DNA of 64,000 bases from Onthophagus taurus (GCF_036711975.1 NC_091972.1:9863001-9927000); one strand, 5' to 3'; counted from the first letter of the stretch, positions 48,007 to 60,039 are shown. The notes: generated by a model not told the origin, from the sequence alone. Made by a program: numbers and translations.

Positions 48007-50827
48007 TTATGGACAATTTATAAAAGACATTAATTTAATTTGTTTAAATGGTTTTTTACTTTGGGCTGTTGTCTCAAGGTCACCGAGTTTCTGAATCACT
48101 AAACTTTTAGTGTGGCGTGGATCCACCAATTCAGGCAACCTATCAAAATAAAATTTTTTCAATTTTTCTTTTTCTCGTTTCAAAAGTTTGGATCTTTGGA
48201 AATCTAAAAAAAAATAGTAATATAAATAATAATAATTAATAATATTAAACATTTGTTATTGGGCGCGTTCGCCAGAGAATTTCGTTTACGTTGGCAAACG
48301 CAAACGGGTTACGATCACCAACGCAGATTTGGTGAACGGCCAATTTTTCTATAGACATATGGTTTGATAACAACAGATGGCGCTTTAATGACATTTATTT
48401 TTAATTTATTTACAATTTTAATTAATTTATAGGTACATACCGCTCAATTTATCATGAATTTCTTCATTTTCAAAGATAGAAATAAAGATAATAAATAATT
48501 TCGGGCTTCTGCCATTCTTTTTTGTTGTTTTTAAATTTAAGATGACATGTGTCAAATGTTTGGAATATAGCCAATAACTTCGCCATTTGCGGTTTTAAAG
48601 AAAAATGTTTCAAATGCAAATTATTTTATTAATCGTAGCGCATTTTTTGGTGATATTTCTTTGTTTGTATTGTTTTTTTGTTTCGTTGCTATGGCAACCA
48701 ACATTGTTATTTTAAATGGGATACATACAAGGACAGTAGAATCTAACAGGACTGCTACATGCATTGTATTTTTGTAGTCCACTACGGGTTGGTTGCCCGC
48801 ACTCTACGTCACACTATTTGCCACGCCTGGTAACTGTCTGTGTTTTTAGAGGTTATATGATAGACATTAATACGTCTAAAAACATAAAACTTTAAAAATA
48901 ATATGAATACGTCTAGGATATAACCTCTAAAAATACACAGCAAATGCATAGACCATAACAACAGCTGGGCGTGGAAAATGGTGTGACGTAGTTTGCGGGC
49001 AGGTTGTCACAACAATGGATGTAGCAGTCCTGTTAGATTCTACTGTCCTTGGGATACATATGCTTTTTTCTTCAAACGTCATTAAATGACAACTTTGTTG
49101 TCGTGTTTACTCGCGGTAGAAGTAAGTCATTGTTGCATAACGACGGTTGCTAAGATCAACATAGCAAAAAAGTACTTCAGCGTTATGGCGCTAAAGTAAA
49201 TTTCACTTTAGCGCCATAGCGCTGAAGCACATGTCACTTTAGCGCCGTATTGGAAATGACGTTTGAAGAAAAAATACTATGTTTTATTCGGAAGAGAAGC
49301 AGTTTCGTTTGTGGCTGGTCCGTCATTGCCGGACTCACTTCGTTCGTCCGGCAAACTGTCGGACACGCCACAATTTTAACGGCTCATCTGTCATTAGCGA
49401 CTCACTGCGTTCGTCGCTAAACGACAGACCACGCCATAAAAAACACTGCTTCTCTTCCATATAAAACAATATACTATTTTGGATATAGTTCGTTTTTTTC
49501 TATAATACTTGTCAATGTAAATTTTTTAGGGTTTCTACTGGTATTATCTAGGACCCTTATAAAATTTATGTTATTTTCCTGATTTTTAGTAACTAATAAA
49601 TTTTTAGATACTTATATACGATTTTAACGAAGTACATATTTATTGTAAAAACGTGCAAAAAAGTAATTAAATAGAACAAAACACCTTTTCTACGTAAGTA
49701 AATGGCAAATAAATACCCCACAACATTTTTTATGCACCTTTTCTTTTGGAATAACCAAGGAATAACGAAAGCTCAAACGTCAGTGTGACATATCTACCTA
49801 TTTCAAAACATGATAAAACAAAATTCGCTGTTAATTTTGCCAACTTTACAACAATTTGACAGGTATTATAGAAAAAAAAATGAACTACACTTTGATAGAT
49901 AAATCCCTCTATGCGACGAACATATCAAATCATATGAGTATAAGAAAAAAGTGGAGAAAAAATGTGTTTTCTGAAAATATTAAATCAGTAAATTACAATT
50001 ACAGTAGGCGCCGAAATAACACCGTTGACAGCTTTAAACGTCAAAAAAATGACAGTTTCAACAATTATGAAAAATTAATGATGCATTGGTATGGTGGTAC
50101 TACATTTAATGTAGTTTCAACATTGGTGGCTGTCCTCGGCCGTCCACTTTTTGGTTTTTATCACTTCCGGTGTTAAAGAATTTTTTAATATTTTGGATAC
50201 TATAATTGTGTAATTTGTGTATCTAGGAAATTATTGTTGAACAGTGTAAAAGCTTCACTTTGTAACTTCATCATTAAGATTTGGATTCTTCGTCGTTCAC
50301 TTAATTGCGCCATATTTCGTTTAAACTGTCAATTTTTTGACATTTAAAGCTGCCAGCGGCGTTATTTCGACGCCTGCTTTGATTGTAATTTGTTGATTGA
50401 TAATATTTTCAGAGAACGCATTTTTTTTCGATTTTTTTCTTATACATACCTTCTTGTATATTTTTGTACATACCTTCTTGTAAAACCATATGATTTGATA
50501 TCTATCAAAATATGCAAAAAAAACATAATATGCATCCTATTTAAAATTACAATGTTGGTTGCCATAGCAACGAAACAAAAAAAATGTAAACAAACAAATA
50601 TCGCCAAAAAATGCGCCACGGTTGATAAAGAATTTTTTATTTGAAACATTTTTTTTTGAAACCACAAACGGCGAAATTATTATATTCCAGACATTTGACA
50701 CACCTGTATAACGAACTACATGTAAATACAGGGCATTAAATCTTGCACCAAAGATGATTAGAGCAAAATTAATAATAAAAATGTTTAGGAATAAGACATA
50801 GAACTTACCTAGTTCCATCGCGGACAT
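48007..50827 (-). CDS. Probable 78-aa protein, three-exon gene with a transposon-filled intron
   Basis: Last exon 48007-48203 (minus) has a good acceptor and encodes a basic then amphipathic stretch (DFQRSKLLKREKEKLKKFYF, LPELVDPRHTKSLVIQKLG, SKKPFKQIKLMSF). A 21-nt micro-exon at 48441-48461 (EIHDKLS, donor GTATGT) and a first exon 50809-50827 (MSAMEL, donor GTAAGT) join to it in frame: 19+21+197 nt, 79 codons with the stop. I do not recognise the protein; no signal peptide or membrane span is visible, and a coiled coil is likely in the middle. The first intron (2.35 kb) is filled by foldback elements. The last exon looks solid; the micro-exon and first exon are inferred from phase and splice signals only. 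Confidence 0.45.
48728..49051. mobile_element. Mutator-like MITE with 33-bp perfect ends and 9-bp target duplication
   Basis: The ends, starting caaggacagtagaatctaac, are perfect inverted repeats of 33 bp (48728-48760 and 49019-49051) and continue imperfectly (ttgcccgca, ctacgtcacac, gccacgcc) so that most of the 324 bp can fold back. Directly outside lies ggatacata on both sides (48719-48727 and 49052-49060), a clean 9-bp target duplication as Mutator-like elements make. No coding capacity. Perfect ends and duplication suggest recent insertion. Confidence 0.85.
49063..49275. mobile_element. Small foldback element with GC-rich internal hairpin
   Basis: Outer arms cttttttcttcaaacgtcat (49063) and the inverse ending near 49275. 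Inside, acttcagcgttatggcgcta (49174-49197) and its near-perfect inverse (49205-49228) form a 24-bp stem with one mismatch-prone end and a 7-nt loop. The motif tttagcgcc recurs a third time near 49237-49245. Confidence 0.65.
49276..49472. mobile_element. Palindromic foldback carrying CTTCGTTCGTC motifs
   Basis: The left arm atgttttattcggaagagaa (from 49276) and the right arm ending near 49472 are inverted copies. Between them lie two internal inverted pairs, ccggactcacttcgttcgtc plus cgg and gcgactcactgcgttcgtcg. A 61-codon open frame across it is a by-product of the palindrome, not a gene. Confidence 0.7.
49990..50391. mobile_element. Foldback MITE with AAATTACAAT ends
   Basis: Left aaattacaattacagtaggc then gccgaaataac, and the right end in reverse complement aaattacaatcaaagcaggc then gtcgaaataac. 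The match continues through gacagctttaaa and gtcaaaaaa. About 400 bp, no transposase; the open frame 49856-50176 crosses its boundary and is not a gene. Confidence 0.75.
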
Positions 50828-51254
50828 AATTATAATAAAAAATAAATAATCATAATTTAATTCGGTGTATATCTCACCGTGCGGCGGTAGAGTTCGCCTT
50901 TCTATACATTTTTTATTTGAAAATTTTTTGGCTATATCAAATGGTAAACGCGTTCTTGTAGAATTAAATTTTCGGCCTTGAGATTACAGCCTTAAAAGTT
51001 AAAGTATGTTTTGAGTTACAAAACAATTATCAGCAATAAATTAAAAAAAACTTGTTGGATAACTTTTAAAGGTAAAATAAAAAAAGCAAATGTACAGATT
51101 AACAATATAAGTTTATTTCCAACAAAAAAATTGCATAAAAAACATAATCACCAAACAAATATAATGGACACAAAAAATGTATCATACAGCTTACATCTCC
51201 ACTTATTTTTAATGATTTTTTATCAAATATAAAAGTAGAAAATATCTCAAATTC
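50828..51254. other. Between the small gene and the HSD17B4-like gene
   Basis: It holds the promoter side of the small minus-strand gene and the 3' UTR of the HSD17B4-like gene. AT-rich; nothing else recognised. Confidence 0.4.
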
Positions 51255-54200
51255 TTACAATTTAGCTTCAGTTTGAAGTAGAGGTCCCAATTTTTGGGCC
51301 AACATAACGTTTCCGGTTACCTTTAGTTTACCTTTCATGAATGCAGCTTGTGGGTTCAACTTTCCAGTAGCCATTTGTACGAAATCGGCATCAGAAACAG
51401 TTACAGTTGTTTGAACAGTTGTTCCAGCTTTAGCTGGACCTTCATAAACAATTGGTTTTTTCAAATCCATTGCTATAAAAAATATAAAATAATATAAAAA
51501 AAGGATATTAATCATTATTTAAACACTTACTCCATTGTTTAACAACTTTTCCATCTTTAGTGATGTTATACAAAAAGACACCATTAACACTTTTAGCTTT
51601 TTCGGGGGTTTCTTTAACTTTGTCAATGATGAATTGGAAGATTGCGTCACTTTCTAAACCAGCTCCAGACATTTTATTACCTCTAATTGATGGTTTTACT
51701 TCTTTAAGATCGACGTAAGCCCCTAAAATAAAAACATACATTTCAAAATTGAGGTTATGTTTCCAATAAGAGATTATTTAAAGATAAATATTCACATACA
51801 AGTTGAACCAAGAAATGTAAACGCAAAATGGTTAAGTAACAACGAATTAGTGGCTTTATAATGGAAAACCAACTGAATTAAAAATGGGAGTGTTGATTAA
51901 AAGATGATTAAAAGTGATGACTGTGCATAACTAGATGGCGTTTAGTTCAAAGTTGAACCCGCCATTTTTAAATAATTCAAACCAAGGTCATTTAACCTTA
52001 TTAAAAATTTTAATTCTCACCTGCAATACAAACTTGTCCCGTTTCAACGACGGAAGTTTCGAAATGAATTCGGTTTCCATCTCTCCACATTTCTACTTTA
52101 AGCGTTTGTCCCGGAAGTACAGGTTTAACAAATCTGCATTTAATTGCTTTTACTAAACTGGTATCGTAATTCGCGAAAGCACCCATAATTAATCTGGTCG
52201 AAATACCAAAGCTGCACAATCCGTGTAAAATTGGTTTTTCATAACCTCCTAAAGCCGACAAATTGGGATCGATGTGAAGTGGGTTAAAATCACCGCTTAA
52301 ACGGTAAAGAGCGGCTTGATCATCGCTGGTTTTGTATTGGAGAGATACATCAGGATTTCTCGTCGGTTTAGCCGCAGTTGGGACTAATTTTGTGCCGGTT
52401 CTTGGACCACCGAAATTTCCACTACCAACAGCGAAACTTGCAATTTGATTTTTGAAGAGGAGTTTTCCTTCTTCATCATAAGTATCAACTAGATCATATT
52501 AAAAAAAAGTAGTTATACAAATATTTGAAATCAAATACATTATTTACCTTGATAAACAATTAAAGCGCCTGATCCTTTATCTAAAACTTCGGAAATGCTT
52601 AATTTTGAATGAAGAGTTCCGCTTGATTTTAAATCTCCAACGATTTCTAAGTATTGTTCACCATGAAGGATACGTTCTAAAGAAATTTCTTTTCCAGGAA
52701 CAGCAGAAGTTGTTAATCTTGACATGTAAAGGGCTGTTAAAGCTGGACATACGAAATAACCTGGGAGGGGGCTGAAGGATTCATGATTTTCATAAAGGAA
52801 TTTCAATTCTTCTTCTGTTGTTACAGATGCTCCAACTAAAAAGTTAAAACAATTTAAATTACTTAATTATTCTCATTTATATGACTCTGTCTCCACCAGC
52901 TATAGTAATAAAGGTTGCTTGAGGCCAAGGATGTTATTTCAATTACCAAGGCCATAAGCTACCTGAATTCATAATAAAGAATTAAGAAAGTTTATTTCAA
53001 TTTGATTAAGAAAAGATAATTATTAATAACAAAAATAAAAAATGTTAAATAAAAAAAAATATAATATAAACGTTTTCCATGACTTGCAACTTTTATATTT
53101 ATAAATTATCTCAAAACCATCCAAGTAAACACCAAGTAGTGACCTTTTAAAACACAGTAACTGATAAACTCTTATAAAGGAGTCCCAAAGATAAGATTTG
53201 TAGCATTTGACAAGTCATTTATTTAATTTTTGTTGATCAATTCTCTACTTACCTCCTAAAGCGTACAAAATCAAATCTTTCTCTTCATAAGTGAACGTTT
53301 CAGTTTCATCAGATGAACTGTCTTGAGAAGTAGATTTTGATCCAATTCCTTCACGTAACTTCTCTAACGAATTCATTAATTCCAAAGTACATTCTTGGAT
53401 GTTACTCAAATGTTTAGCGCCACCCATTTCGACCACTTTACTCCAATTATCCCTAACATTTTCAATGGTAACACCAGCGCTCATGCTTCCTCTAAGAAGA
53501 GCTCCACTAGACCTGAATGTTTGAACTTTTCCAGCCCATCCAGCTGCCGAATCAATTACAGAACCGTTTTCAGTACAACTTTCGTGACATAAATAAGCCT
53601 ATTAACAAAAAAATAAAAAGTAAAAAAGAATTTCCAAGCAAAGTGATTAAATTGATTAATTACCACAACTGGAGCAATTAATTCTGGTTTTAATTCATTA
53701 TAAATATCTGGAGGAAGAATATCTTCAGTCAAACGACTTGCAGCAGTTGGAGCAATACAATTGCAATGAATGTTATTTCTAGAACCTTCAATAGCCAAAG
53801 TATTAGTCAAACCGATTAAACCGGCTTTAGCAGCGGAGTAATTAGCTTGGCCAAAATTGCCGTAAATTCCTGAATTTGATGTGGTATTAATAATTCTGCC
53901 ATAGTTTTGTTTTTTGAAGATGGGGAAAGCAGCTTGACTTGTCTTGAAAGCCCCCTTTAAGTGAACAGCTTGGATAAGATCTGAAGAATTAATTAAAAAG
54001 TGATTTTTAGAATTTTTTTTAAATAAATTAAGGATTTACCCCAATCTTGGTCTGAAATTCTTGCAAAAGATTTATCTCTTAAGATACCAGCGTTGTTGAT
54101 TAAGACATCAACACGTCCAAAATTATCCAAAGCAGTTTGAATAACTTTTTCTCCTTCTACAACTGAGTTGTAGTCAGCAACAGCGGTTCCACCTTAAAAA

Positions 54201-54684
54201 AATCGATATTTTTGAGTTTTAAAAACACTGAAACAACAATTTCTATTTAAGATAAAGTGATTAGATTTAGATAATTTATATTTTTATTATAAAAATTCTG
54301 ACATAAAAATTCCTCCAAAAAAGTCGATAAAACAGTTATCTTTTCGCATTTTTGACATTTAAATTTAACATTTAAATGAAAAGTTGTCCAAAAAATACTT
54401 ATAATCACGTTATATTACATTATTTGTTAAGATTTAGAAAAAAAATCAAATTTAAATAGGCTACATTACTCGGTTAAACAGTTACCTGCTTTTTTAATTT
54501 CAGCCACAACATCATCGGCGGCTTTTGAAGATTTTCCATCGCCGTGTCTTCCACCCCCTAAGTCGTTAACGACGACTTTAGCACCTCTGGAAGCGAATAA
54601 AAGTGCGTAGGTTCTTCCGAGACCAGCTCCGGCTCCGGTAACAACCACGACACGTCCATCAAACCTCAGCTGATCACCACTCAT
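51255..54684 (-). CDS. Mfe2: Peroxisomal multifunctional enzyme type 2 (17-beta-HSD4-like)
   Basis: Bifunctional enzyme of peroxisomal fatty-acid beta-oxidation: (3R)-hydroxyacyl-CoA dehydrogenase plus 2-enoyl-CoA hydratase 2. Eight coding exons on the minus strand: 54486-54684, 54040-54192, 53664-53980, 53253-53598, 52548-52835, 52021-52488, 51531-51722, 51255-51472 (2181 nt, 726 aa). Residues 1-305 are a short-chain dehydrogenase with [26 protein letters not shown] and the catalytic YSAAK. About 330-600 is the hot-dog hydratase with the motif [14 protein letters not shown] and HGLCSFG. About 605-726 is an SCP2 sterol-carrier domain ([36 protein letters not shown]). It ends in AKL, a PTS1-type peroxisomal signal. 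Length is close to the ~736 residues of vertebrate homologues, and Drosophila Mfe2 lacks the SCP2 part, so this longer form is worth noting. Confidence 0.95.
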
Positions 54685-55779
54685 CGTAAACTATGGTACT
54701 AACAGCAAACGAATGCAAAAAGTGCTCAATCACCGTTGGGAACCGTGCTTTTATAAACCTGACCTGACCTATGGACGTTGAAAATGTTATCTAAAGGCGA
54801 TAAACGTTGAAAATACGACAAAGTGGGACTCGCAATTAAGATTGGGGTTTCAAGCGACCTCTATTGGTAGTATTTAAAATTAAATTTAAAAAGTATAATT
54901 TATTTTAATAAACTAATAAATTTAGTTACTGTTTTATTTATTATTTATGTAATAAAATGGCGATAGAACATTATAGTTAATTTGACTTTGATTTAGAACA
55001 TGAATATTTAGCTTTTTTAATATTATTTAATGTTTCTTATATTTGATTTGTTTATAAATAAGAACATTTTAATTTAATATAAGATTGTTGTAATAAACCT
55101 GTAAAAGAATTCTTAAAGTACTTATAACTCTAATTAAAAACGTAGTTTTATATTCTTTTACATTCAAAAGCTATCATTAAATATTGACGCAAAACATCAC
55201 GTTTATAATAAAAAATATTGTTATTAATAATGATTTTGCAAAATTTTCCTGATCAATACGATAAATATGGTGTTCTGTTCTATTTATACTTTTAGTAACA
55301 TCTTTTAATTGATAATGGGATTATTTACGAAACTATACATAGATTTCTGTAATTGTGATAACAGATGGATGTTAAATAAAAAGCGCAATTAAGTTATACA
55401 TAGTGTTTATTGTATAAAAACTGTAGAAGTGAAAACTTTACCAAGCTTTTAAACGTAAAATTGCAATAATATCATTATAATTGGAACAACTATGTATACT
55501 GTGCGTAACGATTAGTACAATTATTGTCCGCTAGATGGCATTATTTAGATGTGTTTCAAAGTTGAAGTTTACACTCATTTATGACATTTTGTTTGATTAA
55601 GTATTCTGCTTTTAAATTGTGTTTTAGGATGCAAAACGCATGATTTCATCTGGTTTAGAAAAGGTAGCTTGCGGGCAAGACGCTGCAAAGGCAGGTAATG
55701 TATGTATATTACCAAATGAATAACACAATAAATTGTGGGCAAGAAGGAAGTAAGAACAAATACAAAATAAAGAATTTAT
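54685..55779. other. Mfe2 upstream region and AT-rich intergenic DNA
   Basis: The first ~130 bp (to about 54860) is GC-balanced and likely holds the Mfe2 promoter. The remainder is AT-rich, with no gene seen. Confidence 0.45.
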
Positions 55780-56215
55780 AAAACTATATGTACACCGACT
55801 CTCACATACGGAACTGAAACATCTCTATCATGAAACATCTGAAACAGCAGCTGAAATGAAATTTTTAAGAAAGATTGGAAAACAAGAATGAATCGAATTA
55901 GAAAGAAAACTATTAAAACGATTTAGAACAAAAACCGCTGGTAACTGAAATACAAAACAAACAGCTGTGCTGGTATGGACACCTAGTCAAAATGCCAGAA
56001 GGGAGAATTTCCAGAAGAGTAGTGGAAATAGGAATAGCTGGAAAACGAAGTAGAGCTATGCCAAAGATAAAATGGAAGGATGGAGTGGAGGAAATAGTGC
56101 GCAAGAGAGGAGGAAGTGTGTAGGAAGTGAAGAATATGGAACACAACTGACATAGTTTTAGAAGATGGAAAGAGGATCCCAACAACACCCCAACGTTGTG
56201 ATGCCATCTAAGGGA
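55780..56215 (+). mobile_element. LINE 3' tail (reverse transcriptase C-terminal part)
   Basis: Plus-strand frames read LTYGTET near 55800, EMKFLRKI, PLVTEIQNKQLCWYGHLVKM then PEGRISRRVVEIGIAGKRSR and PKIKWKDGVEEIVRKRG, then WKEDPNNTPTL near 56170-56205. This is the usual end of endonuclease/reverse-transcriptase LINE polyproteins. 5' truncated and frame-broken; the upstream polymerase core is absent. Confidence 0.8.
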
Positions 56216-56859
56216 AATTATAAAGAAGAATTTATGATTATTATTTCTTTCAATGTTTGAAATTATAGACAGAAAAAACTTTAAAAAAGGAATAAATCAA
56301 TCATTATTTTCCTCTATCTTTAAATTGGTTTCTTTGACTGAATTTAAAGGAATTAATGGTTTATTTTACGTTCATTTTTACTTTATGATGTATTGGTGCC
56401 ATCTTATAATTAATTATAATATTACATGAAAATGATAAAATAGATTTCTGTAATAATTACTTTATCATTTGGACGTAATCTTTGAATGTTGATGAAAGCG
56501 TTATCATGGAAACGTGAATTCGTGCATTCGCGATTAGAAATTTGTTTATCAACTTGTCAAGTTTTTGTTTTTTCAACGTGTCCAAAACTATATTCCTCAT
56601 TCGTTTCCAGTTTGCGTTTAAAAGAAGTTCACAGTCCACGTAACGAATAAATAAAAGCGGAAAGAACTCGAATAACTTCGGTAAGTACCAAACGTACGTA
56701 CTCGCACGACTCGCACTTTACAATTCAAACGCGTACGCGCTCGTTAGGCTTTTACGCTCTTCCGTAAATGCGCAGATAATCAAACCCCACTTAATATATT
56801 TTCGGATCGCACGTGTAAAATGCATTTTCAACCGATTGTTGGATCCGTAAGCATCGAAA
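56216..56859. other. Region before exuperantia leader exon
   Basis: AT-rich until about 56600, then GC-balanced with several acgcgtacgcgctcg-like CpG-rich stretches (56690-56760), probably the exuperantia promoter. The antisense open frame 56457-56639 has no recognisable product. Confidence 0.35.
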
Positions 56860-56924
56860 TCTAGTTAGAAAACGAAAAACGTTTCCTTTTCAAAATTTCG
56901 TCATCGTTAAACGTGGCTTTATCG
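56860..56924 (+). other. Candidate untranslated leader exon of exuperantia
   Basis: A strong donor (ATCG|GTGAGT, exon edge 56924) ends a GC-balanced segment, and an acceptor (tttcaaatctag, ending 60475) precedes the exuperantia ATG by 14 nt. This implies a 3.55-kb first intron. The left edge of the exon is unknown. Confidence 0.45.
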
Positions 56925-57727
56925 GTGAGTTGATACTTTTACTTATTTTCTGGGTGCGGTTTATTTCCATTTTATTTTGAATCTTTTATAAATAACCACG
57001 TGTTTTAATTTTTTTGTTTGATAATTTTGTAACCACGTTTTCTTAATAATTAATTTTTTTATGCGAGATTGATTACACAAAAAGTTCTTTAATTTTAAAA
57101 TGTTAATTTAGGTATTTAAATCTAACTGATGAGATGACATCATCGGTTTATTAGAATTTCTGACATCACAGGAATCGCTGTTTGAGTTCCACGCACGTTT
57201 CCTGAACATAATCATGTCGCCTTAGATTTTTTTCTCAAACAAAATCGAAACACATGTTTCTTATATTTGTTTTTCTCGCGTTTTAATAGATATGTTGAAA
57301 ATGACTTAGAGAACGTTTAAAAAAATTTGTTGTTTATGAACCGTTATCGGTATATTGTTTTTTTAAAATACATTTTCCTTATCAACCGGCTTCGTTAAAT
57401 GCAAATATTTAGTTGTATTTTCATCTGCTATTTTTGTTCGCCGTTTAATTTCGTTTTACAACGGCGTGGGTGGTCATTTTTTTGCGTTTCGTGTTCTAAC
57501 CCAGTTTTTTTTCTTATTGAGTTGAGTCATCTTGAATTTACAATTATTTTTATTTTATGATACTTAATCCGTAAAGTAACGTGTTTATTTTTGTTGAACA
57601 TTGGTTTTCGTTTTATTTAGACCGTTTTAACCTCAAATGTTAATTTTAAAATTATTTAAATGACAAGATGAAATTTTTTGTTTTTTTTTGTTATTTCAAG
57701 TGTGCCAACCTTTTAAAGATTTCTGTT

Positions 57728-58430
57728 ACAGTAAAATCTCGATATGACGGTTTATACAACAAATATACATACATAATAGTTTTAATAACCCGAATGTTTT
57801 TAGTTCTAGATCTAGTGTTAGTTCGAATATTAGAGTTAGTTCTAGTTTTAGTTCTTATTCAGCGTTAGATTGTTGTATATTTTTCATTGAACTAAAACTA
57901 GAATTAACACGACCTAGAAATAGAAACATTTCTAGTTCTAGGTCTAGTGTTAGTTCTAGTTTTAATTGTTATTCACTGTTAGATTATTGTATATTTTTAT
58001 TGAACTAAAAGTAGAACTTAAAGAATCTTTCAACAATGTTGCCCCAGATGACGATTCCCGATCTTTTCAAGTTGATATGTCTTCTAGAACAGAATCTACG
58101 GACTCTAACAGTTCTTTCATTACAACAATGGAGTCTTGTCGTTGAATCCATCGCGTAGGACACAGTTGTTTCAATTTGTCTCGTCTTGATGTGGAATTTA
58201 TTAACTCATTGATTTTTAAGACATTTTCGGTTAAGATAGTTGGGTGTATTCAAGAAATTGTATGAATTTTCTATTTTATACCCATACAATTTCTAATAAC
58301 GTGTACAGCACTGGCATCTCACATCTCGGGGAATACCCCGTGTTTATCTATAAACGTGGAATAGAGCAACTTGGGAAATACCACGAGATAAATTCTGTCT
58401 ATGGGCGCTAATATATCGAGGTTTTACTGT
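57728..58430. mobile_element. Complete MITE, ACAGTAAAACC family (copy c)
   Basis: Inverted ends acagtaaaatctcgatatga (57728) and the reverse complement of acagtaaaacctcgatatat (ending 58430). The interior has a duplicated block (agttctag(a/g)tctagtgttag plus ttctagttttagtt... and a trailing gttagattattgtatattttt) at about 57810-57893 and 57930-58012, and an inverted version between them. 703 bp, no transposase. Confidence 0.75.
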
Positions 58431-59369
58431 TTATTTCTTCCAGGTTTCAATTTCATAAAAAATGCCAACAAAAATGTTTTGATTTATCTTTATTTTTGTT
58501 AAACTTAATCTAATCAAATATTGATTCATACAATGCATTCCAAAAGACGATATCCGTTGATTATAATGTTTACGTTTCTTAGTATTCATATCAACTAAAC
58601 AGTTTTGATTACATGTTACGAAAATATAAACATTATTTTTCAATAAATTATCTTTTTTGGTTGTTGCCAATAGATTAAAGTAGAAAAATAATAAACTGTT
58701 TTTTTAATTTCTCTGAAAATTAAAAGTTTAGTCATTTAGTTTTATCATTTAATTAATCGAGATATCCTTTTATAGAGATGTCTCACGTAATTGGTTCTTT
58801 AGATTTTTTTATGTTCTACTATTTGTAGTTTTGAAATTTTGGTAGTGATGGTATGATGACTTTGATAAAAGTTATTGTTTTTGAAGTCCTCAAAAAATCA
58901 ATCTGATTATCTTTGAAATCAATCTCGACAAGATTAATTTGTTTATAATCCATGTATAGAGTTTTTTGTTCATTCATTATCTTTCAGGTTTGTGTTCATC
59001 AGCTGTATAATGCTTCTAAGGAATTTTGAACCTTACGGTACATTCCCCGATTCGTATCTGGTGTCAAATGTGGTGTTTCTGGGAATCCCAACCTTGCTAT
59101 TTCTCAGTCTACTCGGTACTTTATCCAATTCAATGTAAATTTTGAATACGCTGCGTTCGCACAATTTGTAACACTTCTCCACCATCGTTCTATAATCTTG
59201 GCCTGGGGGAAGATTAGTTAGGCTAATTGATAAGAGGCACGTAATTAGAATGTTGCTGCCAATTCAGATAACGGCGATGAAGATTTTCCTGAAAAATACA
59301 ATCTTAAAAATGCAGCGAACGTGATGCATGGAGTAGGAAAACCTCCGCAGTATTTTTGATCTAATTTTT

Positions 59370-59735
59370 AGGGTGAGAATATCAACCACGTGGTTCAATG
59401 GACTAATGGATAGAGTTACTTGAAAGAGTATGGTAACTTTATGAAGTGGATCCATGTCACTTTCACGACGACAATGCTAGCTGTCATGTTGCGAGGTCCA
59501 CCACCAATAGGTACGGCGGCAATGGTCTATACGAATATGTACCTGATTTGCTCAGAGCCCAGACTTGAACCCCATTGAGAATTTTGGGATAAATTTGATC
59601 TCCAACTTAAGAGGTGCCAACAACCGTCCAAAATCGTTGAAAGAACGCGTTTTCTTCTAACACGAGTAGAAGAAAATACCAGGACAATATCAGATCTGTG
59701 AACATGTGTTATTCTTATTGTTACAAGTTCAATTT
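59370..59735 (+). mobile_element. Tc1-like transposase C-terminal fragment
   Basis: Plus-strand frames read FHDDNASCHVARSTT near 59455-59500 (the second catalytic aspartate block, usually QDNAPCHTA) and PDLLRAQT then LNPIEN-like TPLRIL near 59545-59580 (the third catalytic block). These are followed by ANNRPKSLKERVFF. Frame changes and stops; no ends found. Confidence 0.65.
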
Positions 59736-60039
59736 GCATTTGTGTACATCTCAATATCTTGATGGTACGCAAAATTGCGCAGTCCTCAGCATCGAATGTG
59801 AACATGGAGTGAATTTCTATGCTCTTGTTTGAGCTGAGTATCAAAGATTATGAGCTATTATTGTCTTAATTTGTATTTGATGATTTGCAATAGTTCTACT
59901 TTTAGTAAAATCGGTAAAGAATATACTAATGTCTCTCTTGCATCCATGGTGATTGTACTAAAAGTAGAGTTCTACATGAGCAGAATATTAGCTGTCATCC
60001 ATTAAAATTTCGGTCTTTATTTCACTCCTATAATTATTT

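Larger units (their letters stand above)
48544..50703. mobile_element. Outer inverted-repeat element with later insertions (nest)
   Basis: Two arms of about 185 bp are inverted copies: 48544-48727 (resuming after 49051) and about 50505-50703. Shared blocks include gtgtcaaatgtttggaatat, gcgcattttttgg(t/c)gatat, tttcgttgctatggcaacca and acattgttattttaaat. No transposase is visible inside. The left arm is split by a 324-bp element with its own target duplication, and the interior contains three more foldbacks. Insertion order can be read from these interruptions: the outer element is older. Confidence 0.75.

Noticed and set aside
49279-49464. 61-codon plus-strand open frame
   Set aside because: It coincides with a palindromic foldback element; the frame is explained by the repeat.
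50537-50827. 96-codon minus-strand open frame starting MSAMELG
   Set aside because: The frame reads through a GTAAGT donor after MSAMEL into the arm of a transposable element; only the first 19 nt are proposed as coding.
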